Shown in pieces: positions 1-15,021 of a DNA stretch of 64,000 nucleotides. Location: contig BROG01000511.1 in the NCBI GenBank assembly GCA_030159075.1, positions 1 to 64,000 on the forward strand. The letters are read 5' to 3'. Every line of letters starts with the position of its first letter. Positions within the stretch are counted from its first letter, which is position 1. This DNA comes from Atrina japonica (taxonomy: Eukaryota; Mollusca; Bivalvia; Pterioida; Pinnidae). Below the pieces are notes generated by a model. That model ran no database searches and was not told the origin of the DNA. It saw only the letters and a list, made by a program, of their open reading frames with translations. Made by a program: the position numbers and the translations under genes.

Positions 1-840
1 GAAATCGGTAGATTTTTTCTTGGCAGTAGACAAGCGGTAGATGAATAGAAAAATCATTAGACTACCGCCGAAATGGGTAGACTTGACAGGTATGGTAACT
101 TTGAGCTTAAAATTAGTCTGTGACTATCAAAACACTACTTATCACTAAAACAACACCAACTGTAGTCAACTTGTTGGCATTCCTGGAATATTTATTTTAT
201 AAATGTTAGCATAGCTGGAAGACACCATACTATATATGTATCACAGCTTAAGGAAAACATGGTGATTTTCGGTTTATACCAAGTAAGTGGCATTCCTTTT
301 TAACAGTGTTTTAAAACACTTGACAAGTTATCAGTTAATATGGAACTGTTAACACCACTTGAAATCTCAATCACTGAAAAGCCAATATAGTCATTTTTTT
401 TACAGTGGTAACTCTCAGACGGATTGGACTATGCATTCTATTTGCCCTTGTATTATACCACTTTCCCTTTAGAAAATTTATTCAAAACTGGAGCTCAACT
501 GATGAAGTCTAATTCACAGAAACGATCGTCTTGAGCATCATTACTTTGGTATTATGTTTCTAATATTTAAACAGTGGCATTTAGTTTTTACTGTTGCTTT
601 ACATTCAACAATACCATTTTATCATTTACATCATGGCATTGAGTTTTTAATGGTTATTTACTCTCAGCAAATAATCATTTATATGGTGGATTTCAGTTTT
701 TAACGAAGATTTCAATAAAACCCTACCAGGACAGACAATTATAGTTCCTTTTCCCTGCACTAATAAACAAAATGAACAAATAGACAGACAAAAAACAATA
801 TCCCCCCACCCACCCAAATCACCAGACTTATAAACATTAC
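1..840. other. Sequence 3' of the last TNFR exon in the window; nothing recognised
   Basis: This is intron or 3' UTR of the TNFR-like gene on the minus strand. I see no exon with convincing splice sites on either strand. Short repeats of 'GGTAGA' type sit at 7-75. Confidence 0.4.
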
Positions 841-1042
841 CTCTCTACTGGAAAACAGTGCTGAAAAAAATTGACTTTCTGGACAAACTGGAAAGATTCC
901 ATATTATGCTTCCGAAGACAATAGACAATTATACAAATGCCGATTAGTAAACAAGCTGCAACTGACACCACGGTAACCAGAAGTATCCAGTTGTCACCAC
1001 CATCCTCACTTTGTGGTTTAGATAAAATCGAGTCTTCCTTTC
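841..1042 (-). CDS. TNFR-like gene, transmembrane and juxtamembrane exon
   Basis: The acceptor is CATTTCAG at 1043-1050 (minus strand); phase 1 in. The exon gives a Glu/Asp/Ser-rich stalk (197-214), a 25-residue hydrophobic helix starting '[17 protein letters not shown]', then a basic stop-transfer 'LRKH' and about 21 further residues. The 3' end is ambiguous: AG|GTAATG is a usable but weak donor (T at +5), while reading through gives Arg and then TAA immediately. No death domain or clear TRAF-binding motif is visible within the window. Confidence 0.85.
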
Positions 1043-4000
1043 CTGAAATGAGAAAATTTACAGGTACATGTAAATGACGGTAAGATTACGTAAAGAGAGA
1101 ATTATTTCCAAGTAACCGTAGATTTTATACTAGAACCCATTAAATACATTGGAATCTCATCACCAGACTGCCCCTATTAGTTCCATGATATCCAGAATTT
1201 TTTTTTTCTTTTTTATCCGGAAATTTTTTTATTATTATTTCCCAGACATATCCTACTTATATACTATGGTTGCCAGGGTTGGGGCCCTGGGCATATACAT
1301 GTATATCGAACATTACATTTATAGATATACACACATATATGTACATATAAATACATACGTCGTGTATCCATTGCACATACATTTACCTACATGTACACAT
1401 ACCTATACATATACACACATAAACATACATAAACCAACAACTAGATTATATATATGAAATTATCCATATCTATCATGTAATTCGCCCATAATTATAGGCA
1501 TCATGCATTCCGTGGTACATATAGTACATATACTCATAAACACATACCTACAAACATACATATACCTGTACATACAGGTACTAATATATATATACATATA
1601 CAAACAAGTATATCTGGGTTTTTATATGGATAATAAGAAAGATAAAGTAAGAAAGGATGGTAAGGGGATAAAAAAAAATATCAAAAAATAAAAATAAGAA
1701 AAGGGGGTTCTCTATGATAAATATCAACACAATGTGTTTATGAATTAGATATTCATTCTTTACATAAAGTTTGAATACATTTATATCTAAAGGTTTGTTT
1801 TTGTATTTCATTTTATAAATATAAAGTTTTATGAGGAAAATCATATGATGTTTTAAATTATCATAATTTCCAAAAATTGTTGTGAAAAACTTAGATTCAT
1901 GTTAAATCTTTGTAATGTTCGTGCTATATCATTTTAAAATAATTTCACTTTTTGGCATTCCCATAAAATATGGAAAATTGTTTCTTTTTCATTTTTGCAA
2001 AAACTACATAAATAGAGGATATTTGACAATTGTTTTTGAATAACATGTTTATAACATCAAATGGGGCAGGAGAATACATATTTAACACGAATGCATAGCA
2101 TAAGTGTTAAATATGTATTCTCCTGCCTCACGAGATGTCATAAACATGCTATTCCAAAACAATTGTCAAATATTCTATTAATTACATTTTTGAACCATGA
2201 TTTGTAGCCTGGCGTTTATTTTGTAGCTATGTCTAGATAGAGTCTATAATCTTCGAGGCGTGAAATGCAAACAAACCACTTTACATGTTGGTTAAAATAT
2301 ATCACTCCGCTACTAAGAAATAGTGCATTATAGGTTAAAAAGTTAAAAACATGGGACAAACAAACGGATAATCAAAGATTTATTACAAATAATAATCATT
2401 TTAATTCATGTAATATTGAGATAATATATATAATAGCAAATAGTGTGCTAGTTAGTGTCACTGCTCGCAGAAGACAACTTGTTAGGACAGTGTAAGGGAG
2501 ATAACTCTAATAAAAGAAGAAAAAGTAGTCCCAAAAGAGAAAAAAAATTCAAGTATTTTGATTGGCTAAAAATGAAATACAGGATTTCCATTTACTTTGC
2601 ATTGAGTTGCATCTTAAAGTTAAAAAATCAATGAAAAATAACAGCGAAAAATAACAGTGAAAAATAAAGCATTTATTTCATTAAAAAATCTTATAAAAAA
2701 TGTAATAAATCAGAATTTGTGTCTCCAATTTTTTAGCATAAGCATTTGTTGAAAGTATATAATGGTTTATTCTGTATTGTAACCATTGCAGTTTTGTATC
2801 ATTTGTTGATATATTAAAGTCTATTTTCATGTCGTATTTTCTTTTAAATTCATTAAATTGGTAGAAAGACAAGTTATCGGTCACAATATCATTGACATAA
2901 TATATTCCTTTCTTAATCCATTCTTTCCAAAAACATACATTCATGGTTTAGTTGCTGGATTACTAAAAATTAACATTTCTAAAAAAGATTTTAAATCATT
3001 CTTTTTCACTTTTTCTGAACATGTTACATATACTTTAAGAATGTCTGCCCCTTTCATAATTTTGTATATTATATTTCTCTTAATTTTATCATTGCTATTA
3101 CCCCAAAGAAAATTATAAATTACAGATTCTAGTTCTTTAAGATAATTTTCATCTGGATTTGGAAGAGATATAAATAGATGATTAATTTGAGATATTAATA
3201 AATTTTTATTCACAGTTAATTTACCAAAAATAGAAAGTTATCATTTTTAGCCACCTTTGTATCATACATTTTATTTTAATTAATTTTTTATCGAAGTTCA
3301 ATCTCGTAATTTTTTGTAAATCAACATCATATTCTATTCCTAATACTTTAAAGGTTTGAATATCCCATATAAAGTCTTTACATAAATCTATACAATTTTT
3401 TCTTTGCTAAATTTTTTGGACCCTATCCAAATCACATTTGTTTTTGAAAAATTCATTTTTAAACCTGAGATATTTGCAAATGTATTTAGTTCTTTTACTG
3501 AGGCCCCAAGTGATTCTTCCGATCCATCTAAGAAAAGTGTGGTATCATCTGCAAATTGAGAAATTTTTATTTTCTTTTTTCCTATAAGTATTACATTTAT
3601 ACATTTATTCTGTCTTACTCTTATAGACAAAATTTCTGCACATAATATAAAAATATATGGAGAAATCGGGTCTCCTTGTCTACAGCTGTGACTAAGATTG
3701 AAAATAAATTGATAAATTCCCACCCTGATTCATTGATGAACTAACACTTTTTTGAAAAGTTGAAATCCATTTACATATAGAGGGTCCAAATCCAAAAAGT
3801 TCTAGTGTTCTTTTAATTAATTTCCATGATATTGAATCGAAAGCTTTTTCAAAATTTATTAGTATAATTAAGCTCGGTATATCATTTTAGTATGCGTCAG
3901 TTCCAGAATCAAGGCTGAGAGTCGGTAGTAAAATGTACTGTCAGATCCAGAAGACAAACAGAGAGAAGGAAGACAAAATTACTGTTAGATCCAGAATCCA

Positions 4001-6333
4001 GACAGAGAGAAGGAAGACAAACATACTGTCAGATCCAGACTCCAGACAGAGAAAAGGTAGACAAGCATATTGCCAGATCCAGGATCCAGACAGAGAGAAG
4101 GTAGACAAAAGTACTGTTAGATACAGACTCCATTTCAACATATGCACAGGAAAATGCTATCAGGCACATATGCCAACAGCACAAATCATTTTCATATGCA
4201 CGTGAAAATGCTCTCAAGTGTATATACACAGGAAAATGCTCTCCGGGTCATATAAAAACTGCCATTTCATTTTAACATATGCACAGGAAAATGCTCTCCC
4301 GGTCATATAACAACTGCCATTTCATTTCAACATATGCACAGGAAAATGCTCTCCGGGTCATATAACAACTGCCATTTCATTTTAACATATGCACAGGTAA
4401 ATGCGATCAGGTGTATATTATATATCTACCATACACATAGCAAAATGCTCTCAACACATGTAAAATGCACACACCAATTCAACGTGCCATAAAATCATGA
4501 ATATGATGCTATATTTAACATTGAGTTTACAATACTAAGCTGTGTGTACAGTGATTCAAGCACACCCATCTCCTGTATACATTTTTGGTAGAGGTGTAAA
4601 ATTGTCATTTAAAACATCATTAAAGAATTCTTAAGACTCTTTTGAAAGCGTAAGTCTTTCAAGTTTAGTTATATTGAGAACCTGAGGACCTTTCAAATTT
4701 AATCTCCGGATTAGCTAGCTGCACCTGATATGAACGAAAATCACATCTGAAAATATTTTCATTTCAAACAATACGATTAAAATATGGCCTCACAATGATT
4801 AAGTCAATGAACTTTTTGGTTGACCATATCTTCTGATATACAGGTAGTGTGGGCAGGTCAATGATTTTGGACAATAATTCATTTAATTGTTTAATTCAAA
4901 ACAAATTCCCTAACTCATTTAGCGAACCATCCCTACATACATTCAATTTCATTTAAACATTTTAAGCAAGCTACATTGACCATAGCTTTTGTCTGCTAGA
5001 ATTAATCTGAAGTTTTTTTTTTTTTTGGTTTTTTCCTTTAAATTCATTCTTAGTCACCACACACTTTTCAATTAGAAAAAATAAATACAACAATAGACCT
5101 ACATGTTACACCATGATTTTATTTTCTTAAAAGAAGAAACATCCTGTATAAGGACAAGACATATATGCCATCCATCAGACTAACTGGTGATTTAGGGCAA
5201 ATGTAAGACTATGGAGATTTAGGGCAAATTTAAGACTATGGAGATTTAGGGCGAATTTAAGACTATGGTGATTTAGGGCGAATTTAAGACTTTGGTGATT
5301 TAGGGCGAATTTAAGACTGGTGATTTAGGGGAAATTAAGACTATGGTGATTTAGGGCGAATTTAAGACAGAGTGAATATGTTTTCTGGTAAAAAAGGGCA
5401 AATATAAGCAGGTATACAAAATTTCTTTAAACATATATTTTTCTTATTTGTAAATAAAGTCAGTAAAACATGAAATAAAGACATACAGATTGACAGATAG
5501 ATAGACAGACAGACAGATATACTAATAGATGAACAGATAGGTAGACAGATAGACAAACAGATATACAAACAGTTGGACAGACAGATAGATAGATAGACAG
5601 ACAGATATACAAACAGTTGGACAGACAGATAGATAGATAGACAGACAGATAGATAGATAGACAGATAGATATACAAACAGTTGGACAGACAGATAGATAG
5701 ATAGACAGACAGATAGATAGACAGACAGATAGATAGACAGACAGATAGATAGACAGACAGATAGATAGACAGACAGATAGATAGACATACAGATTGACAG
5801 TTAGATAGATACATAGACAGACAGATAGATAGACAGACAGATAGATAGATAGACAGATAGATAGACAGACAAACTGACAGACAGATAGACAGACACAGAC
5901 AGAAGACAGACAGACAGACAGACACAGACAGACAGACAGATAGACAGACAGACAGAGATTAAAATCTAAATTAGTTTTGAAGAGAGGCAATAATAAATAT
6001 GCAAATTACATTTGCCATCATGACTGAAAGGACACAATGCAGTGGAAAATCCAAAGACTTCAAAAGATCTTTGTCCAAAAGAGTGTGGTACATAAAGGAC
6101 ATTCCAAGTTTGTTTTCATTAACTTCTGTCAAAAACACGCAAATCATATGTCATCAAGATATGAGACGCATCAAGTCTCTAAATACTCAATGCTCTTTTG
6201 TACATACCATGTTGATATTGAATATACAGAAGAATAATTGATATTTCTGAAGTGTGTGTAAGCATAAAAACAATGAATTATCTATTCACTGAAATATCTT
6301 CTGTATTTTCTGTAGTGTTCAACCACACAAACC

Positions 6334-6392
<59 letters not shown>

Positions 6393-6530
6393 GCACACAG
6401 ATAGACACACTCTCACTGACACACACACACACAAAGATAAACAAACTCTCACTGACATACACACACACACACACAAAGATAGACACACTCTCACTGACAT
6501 ACACACACACACAGATAGACACTCTCACTG

Positions 6531-6565
<35 letters not shown>

Positions 6566-6922
6566 TAGACACACTCTCACTGACATACACACACACACAC
6601 ACACACACAAGCACACACACAGATAGACACACTCACTGACATACACACACACACACAGATAGACACACTCTCACTGACATACACACACACACACACACAA
6701 GCACACACAGATAGACACACTCTCACTGACATACACACACACACACACAAGCACACACAGATAGACACACTCTCACTGACATACACACACACACACAGAT
6801 AGACACACTCTCACTGACATACACACACACACACAAGCACACACACAGATAGACACACTCTCATTGACATACACACACACACACACACACAAGCACACAC
6901 ACAGATAGACACACTCTCACTG

Positions 6923-6968
<46 letters not shown>

Positions 6969-7199
6969 AACACACACACACAAATAGACACACTCTCACT
7001 GACATACACACACACACACAAGCACACACACAGATAGACACTCTCACTGACATACACACACACACACACACACAAGCACACACACAGATAGACACACTCT
7101 CACTGACAGACACACACACACACACACAAGCACACACAGATAGACACACTCTCACTGACATACACACACACACACACACACAGATAGACACTCTCACTG

Positions 7200-7230
<31 letters not shown>

Positions 7231-10200
7231 AGCACACACACAGATAGACACACTCTCACTGACATACACACACACACAGATAGACACACTCTCACTGACA
7301 TACACACACACACACACACACACAAGCACACACACAGATAGACACACTCTCACTGACATACACACACACACACACAAGCACACACACAGATAGACACACT
7401 CTCACTGACATACACACACACACACACACACACACAAGCACACACAAATAGACACACTCTCACTGACATACACTCAGACAAAAACATATAAACACACATA
7501 TACTCAGACAAATACATATAAACACATACACTCAGACAGATACAATGAACATTTAAACATACATATATAACATTACTGTATCAGTTCAGATGGTCAAAGA
7601 GATAACATTATTACTGTATCAGTTCAGATGGTCAGAGAAATAACATTACTGTATCAGTTCTGATGGTCAGAGAGATAACATTAATGTATTAGTTCAGATG
7701 GTCAGAGAGATAACATTACTGTATCAGTTCAGATGGTCAGAGAGATAACATTACTATATCAGTTCAGATGGTCAGAGATAACATTACTGTATCAGTTCAG
7801 ATGGTCAGAGATAACATTACTGTATCAGTTCAGATGGTCAGAGATAACATTAATGTATCAGTTCAGATGGTCAGAGATAACATTACTGTATCAGTTCAGA
7901 TGGTCAGAGATAACATTACTGTATCAGTTCAGATGGTCAGTGAGATAACATTACTGTATCAGTTCAGATGGTCAGAGAGATAACATTAATGTATCAGTTC
8001 AGATGGTCAGAGATAACATTACTGTATCAGTTCAGATGGTCAGAGATAACATTACTGTATCAGTTCAGATGGTCAGAGATAACATTACTGTATCAGTTCA
8101 GATGGTCAGAGAGATAACATTACTGTATCAGTTCAGATGGTCAGAGATAACATTAATGTATCAGTTCAGATGGTCAGAGATAACATTACTGTATCAGTTC
8201 AGATGGTCAGAGAGATAACATTACTGTATCAGTTCAGATGGTCAGAGAGATAACATTACTGTATCAGTTCAGATGGTCAGAGAGATAACATTTCTGTATC
8301 AGTTCAGATGGTCAGAGAGATAACATTACTGTATCAGTTCAGATGGTCAGAGAGATAACATTACTGTATCAGTTCAGATGGTCAGAGAGATAACATTACT
8401 GTATCAGTTCAGATGGTCAGAGAGATAACATTAATGTATCAGTTCTCATGGTCAGAGAGATAACATTAATGTATCAGTTCAGATGGTCAGAGATAACATT
8501 ACTGTATCAGTTCAGATGGTCAGAGATAACATTACTGTATCAGTTCAGATGGTCAGTGAGATAACATTACTGTATCAGTTCAGATGGTCAGAGATAACAT
8601 TAATGTATCAGTTCAGATGGTCAGAGAGATAACATTACTCTATCAGTTCAGATGGTTAGAGAGATAACATTACTGTATCAGTTCAGATGGTCAGAGAGAT
8701 AACATTACTGTATCAGTTCTGATGGTCAGAGAGATAACATTACTGTATCAGTTCAGATGGTCAGAGATAACATTAATGTATCAGTTCAGATGGTTAGAGA
8801 GATAACTTTACTGTATCAGTTCAGATGGTCAGAGATAACATTTCTGTATCAGTTCAGATGGTCAGAGAGATAACATTACTGTATCAGTTCAGATGGTTAG
8901 AGAGATAACATTACTGTATCAGTTCAGATGGTTAGAGAGATAACTTTACTGTATCAGTTCAGATGGTCAGTGAGATAACTTTAATGTATCAGTTCAGATG
9001 GTCAGAGAGATAACTTTACTGTATCAGTTCAGATGGTCAGAGATATAATTACTGTATCAGTTCAGTTGGTCAGAGGTAACATTACTTTATCAGTTTTGGT
9101 GGTCTCTGAGAGATAACTTTACTGTATCAGTTCAGATGGTCTCTGAGATATAACAATACTGTATCAGTTCACATGGTCAGAGATAACATTACTGTATCAG
9201 TTCAGATGGTCAGAGAGATAACATTACTGTATTAGTTCAGATGGTCAGAGAGATAACATTACAAATCTTAAAGGGGCTGTCGTTACCTAGAAACATTTCA
9301 ACTTTTTTCTATTTTTCTACTTGTACTTGATGTACAATATCAAATATGAGCTATACACAAGCATAAAAAAACCTTATACTGCAGGTGAATAATTGCCAAA
9401 CTGGGTTTCTCAAGCAATTTTCACAAAATATATAAGAATTTAGAGTTTTTTTGCCCCTGTATATCTCTTTTTTTTGCTATTGTATATCAAAAAGTAATAA
9501 AAAAGGAAAGAATTTTTTTCAAAACAAAAAAACAACAAAAACAGCGAATGTCCCTGTAAGGATACTTCAGCAGCTTCTCCAAACAAAATTCAGAAAATAA
9601 CTATCCACAGTAAAGTACAACTTACTGCCACAGATCGTATCCATTATCTTGCTGCACTTTTGTATGACTACATCTGGTGGCACACATCTGGAGCAGTTGT
9701 GGCATGCATTCGCATCGAATGATGATGTATTGGAAAAAGTTCCAATTACACACTCACGGCATTTTGTGTCATTAAGAATTGTACCTGGAATGTGAAGAGA
9801 AAATAATTATTTATCAAATTATATTTTCTGTAAACCACTTACATTTACAGGACTTATTTTGGTGTAAATTCACAAAATGATGTCACATGTTCACATCGTG
9901 AATATATTTGGCAGATTTCACGAGTGCTAGTATTACATGGATGGAAATACTAACTAATAACATTATTTATTCAATTTAATATGCATGAATATAATATTTT
10001 GTGTACATGTAATATAACATCAAATAAAACATATTCAAATAAAAAGATCAGTGTTATTTCACTAATAATGTTTCACTGTTTATGTAACAATATCAATTGA
10101 GCCCAAAAATAGGACGGAATGAATTCCCTTCAATTCAGATTTTGCTAAAAAAATACCTATTATGTAAAACAGAATAATTTTTTCAAGATTCTATCCAAAA

Positions 10201-13200
10201 TTGATTTTAAAAGAGTATCTTACATATTTTTATTCCTTTTATTTTAGAAATTTATAAATATTTAAACATTTTTATCAATGAGGTCAAAATGGCCATTTTC
10301 CGTCCTGTTTATCATGCATAACATTAGCAGTCTGCATGTCCTATTATTTGTCTTATGTAGGGGGCTTGGGGATATAATTGTGATATATGGCATATGAGAT
10401 ACCAATCTTGAAATAGCTAGAGTGAACTGAAAGTCAAGTTTGTCAGAAAACAGTTGACCTGGAAGTTTGCTTCTTTTTTCACTGCTAATGTTACAAAATT
10501 TTTACTTCTTCAAAACCTGTAACACTAGCAATGGAATTTAACTGTGTTTTTCTACATCTGTGCACATTTACACAGAATACAGTGTGCTATTTGCAAATGG
10601 CAACTTCTAAAGACACAAATTTCATGGCTGAAGGAACATTAATCGCAAGCATTGATACTGAAAGTAACTTTTGAAATTTTCCGTCCAACAATAGTAACAC
10701 TAGGACAAGTGTAACATTAGCAACAGATTTCCTTTTATTTCATATTACCTTTGTGAAACATAAACATGTACAGAATTGTTTCAGTGGGACATATTCCGTC
10801 CATGTACCGTAACACTAGCACAAGTGTAACATTAGCAACTGATTTCCTTTTATTTCATATTACCTTTGTGAAACATAATTATGGATGGAATTATTTCAGT
10901 GGGACATATTCCGTCCATGTACCGTAACACTAGCACAAGTGTAACATTAGCAACTGATTTCCTTTTATTTCATATTACCTTTGTGAAACATAATTATGGA
11001 TGGAATTGTTTCAGTGGACATATTCCGTCCATGTACCGTAACACTTGTAACATTAGCAACTATTTCCTTTTATTTCATATTACCTTTGTGAAACATAATT
11101 ATTGTTTCAGTGGGACAAACATGTACCGTAACACTAGCACAAGTGTAACATTAGCAACTGATTTCCTTTTATTTCATATTACCTTTTGAAACATAATTAT
11201 GGTGGAATTATTTCAGTGGGACATATTCCGTCCATTAACACTATCAAAAGTGTAATATAAGCAACATATTTCCTTTTATTTCATATTACCTTTGCGAAAC
11301 ATAATTATGGACGGAATTATTTCAGTGGGACATATTCCGTCCATGTACCGTAACACTAGCACAAGTGTAACATTAGCAACTGATTTCCTTTTATTTCATA
11401 TTACCTTTGTGAAACATAATTATGGATGGAATTATTTCAGTGGGACATATTCCGTCCATGTAACACTATCAAAAGTGTAATATAAGCAACATATTTCCTT
11501 TTATTTCATATTACCTTTGCGAAACATAATTATGGACGGAATTATTTCAGTGGGACATATTACGTCCATGTAACACTAGCACAAGTGTAACATTAGCAAC
11601 AGATTTCCTTTTATTTGATAAAACCTTTGTGAAACATAATTATGGACAGAATTGTTTCAGTGGGACATGTAACACTAGCACTCCTGAAATCTGCCATTTA
11701 CAATACTAATACTGCAAAGTTCAAGTCTTTTGCTGCTTCAAAATCCCTAATTCAAGTAAATATAATAAATAAATCTGAAAATGATAGCATCCAAAATAAG
11801 GTTGTGGTGAAATATGTGATTTATAAATGACCTACATGTACTGCCAGGTGTCTGACACATGGCTGTCCATGAGCTTTTATGACGTCCTTCGATTGTGATG
11901 TCACAATGACACAAGTGTTCGATGAGCCATCTAATTGTGACATCAAAATTGAAAAGTTTGCCAAAAGGTGCCATGTAGGGCAATTTACTATAGGTCAATA
12001 GATGTAAATCTGTATAACATCAAACACCGGTTATAAAAACAAATCAGCTATAGAACATTACACTTTGTGGACACATCACTTTCCTCTAATAAACAATTAG
12101 TATTGATCATAAATAAAAGTTAGATTTTTATCATTTATATGTTAGAGTATATGTTGGTACCTGTTTATATTTATTTAATTTTTCAAGTATTTCCAATAAT
12201 GAAGTACAACATTCAATCCCAATAAAGTGTAAATTTTTAACAAACAGGTAATTACAAATATGAACAGTATCGTTGTATCGTGTTTATACTGTTAGTATAA
12301 GATGAGATTTGTCTCTTTTGTAATTGTTTATCCTTCTGTTTACAGTAAAAGTGAACCAGTTGGTTTACACCGCACTCTACATTTTTTTCGTTATATAGTG
12401 GCAGCCAGTATTTAATGGTGGAGGAGGGCGTAACTATGTGTGTAAATGTAGTTGTAACTTTAGATGTAACTCGAGTTGCAATTTTATTTACGTGTGAGTA
12501 ATGTCAGTTTCGCTTAAAAGGTCATAAACATTGCTTACTAGTTAACCTATAATAAGTTATGTGTGAAATTAGTTTGGAACAGACTCAGACTCAGATGTAA
12601 GCATATAGTACATGTAGGAAGAAAGATATGACCTTCAGTGAAACTTGTTTTAGACGTAACTCTATATTTTACATTTACCGGTACATGTAACGTTATGACT
12701 TTTAGTGAAACTGGCCACTGGTTCCAATGTACTCAGGAAAAGCCTATTGGCCTTCTGCAAGTTAGAATTGGCAAACTTCCTCACAAAAATCAGCTTAGGT
12801 TCCATTAGGGGTCGTACATGTACCTACGCTGACCAGAAGTGAGAGATTACATGGTTCAAAGGGTGATGCTCTAAGCAATCAGCCATGGAGGCCAACTGAA
12901 CCAGATGATTGATGAGGGGGATCCCTGGTGGTCTAGTGTTAGAGTGTTTGACCTGCTAGTGGAAGGTCTTAGGATTGATTTCCGTAATGGGATTGTACCT
13001 AAGACTTTAAGAAACAAGATTTGTCCGAAGACAACAAAGCTCACCAAAATGGGTGTAAAATTTCAAAATTCATGTGGATATCTGACCCATAGCTGTCAGT
13101 TTTTAAGGTAAAAGGACTAGCAAAATTTTGATTCTTGGGGCTCAGAAGTCCAAGGTCAAGGTCACTACATCAAAAGTCAAGGTACAAAATGAAAACTCTG

Positions 13201-14389
13201 GTCATAAGAAATATATGTATAAAATCCTATCCCTCATGGTTTAAAAGATCATAGCAAAGAGTAAAGTTTTTGAAAAGTATTTCAAAGTCCACAGTCAAGG
13301 TTTCTAGGTCAAAAGTCAAGGTACAAAATGAAAGCTCTTATCATAAGAAATCTATATATGAAATATCAGAGTTCTGTCCCCTGCAGTTAAAAAGTTATAG
13401 TCCAGGTTAAAGTTTTGTCCTTGGATGCCGATGACAGCAATGCCAGGATACAGCATTAGCTCTCCGGATTTTGGTCCTGGCAACCTAAATAAGGTCAGTA
13501 ACTGTTTCTTCTCTAGGTGTTTGATATAAAATGTGAAAAGCATAAGTCTTATGGATAAAACATCAAATTGAGCACCTGTGTCAGGTTAGGCATGGCAAGT
13601 ATTAGAATGCTAACTGTAATGGCTTCAGTCCAAAGCACAGGTCAAAATTTGAAGCACTTCACCTAGTGACATCTTCATTCATATAAGTGAAAATTATTGC
13701 TAGGATGTAAGATAACTATAAAACAGAAAAAGAAAAACAACTGCGAGGTGCGGGAGGGGGTCAGACTATAGTTGTACTTTTCCACCTTCAGACACATTTG
13801 GACTGCCCTAAATCACTGATTTATAGAATAGTTCATTGTTTCTCAGGGTTTGATGAGTTAATTCTATCAAGAAAATACACCACACTAAGATAATACAATG
13901 ACTATCTGGCTAGCTGAGATTTCTATTTCAGTACAATATGGACATGAACTACAGAACGCAGAGTATAAATGTATGGTGAAAGTTCTAGTGGTTAATTTTC
14001 CTATAATTACATATAGTGATAATGCTTTATATATTACTGATGATAAACTATCACTACCATGACAGATTAGATTAATTAAGCCAAAGAAATGAATTCTCTG
14101 GCAGAATATAAGCTAACATGTATAAAACCTGATGGCCATAGTAATTATAGAACCAGACAGAGATCTTAGTTCCCAATATAACCCCAGGAAATGTTTGTGA
14201 TATGCGAGTTTATAATATTGTCTTTGTAACATTAGATATCATCTAATATTCATTACAATAAGCTTGTGACATTATCATTATAACAACAGATATGATTTAG
14301 TCCTCATTACACATCTAAGACTTAATGTTATAAAAGACAATAAAGAAATACTGAGATACCCACAAGACATGTCCAGCAGTGCTGTTGAT

Positions 14390-14479
<90 letters not shown>

Positions 14480-14506
14480 ATATATCTATCTATATCTATC
14501 TATCTA

Positions 14507-14571
<65 letters not shown>

Positions 14572-14933
14572 TATGTATGATTTATTTATGCAGATAGTAT
14601 CATTTCTGATCCAAGGTCCATATTAAATGTACAATATTGTATTGATATTTCTGCTTTATATATACTTGTATTTCTCTACAAGCATCATTATCGATCCATT
14701 GTCATTTGTATTAGGATTAAACACCTTTCACCTCTATCTCTATGACCGAGTCCTCATGTTCGGAACTCTATTCACCACTATCGAAACATTCATTTTTGTG
14801 AATGCATGGATGGCCAAGTGGTTAGTGCGTTGAGCATAGGGGCCAGGCGATTGGTGCTGTAGGTCGTGAGTTTATAAATAAAAAGCTTGTGACATTGTCT
14901 TTATATCAACTGATATGAATTAGTCTCCATTTT

Positions 14934-14966
<33 letters not shown>

Positions 14967-14971
14967 CACAT

Positions 14972-15021
<50 letters not shown>

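Noticed and set aside
5362..7383. Cys/Val/Ser/Leu-rich minus frames
   Set aside because: GATA/GACA and CA microsatellites.
11747..11998. Cys-containing minus frame as another TNFR exon
   Set aside because: No phase-1 splice sites and no CRD spacing; surrounded by palindromic TGTGATGTCACA sequence typical of repeats.
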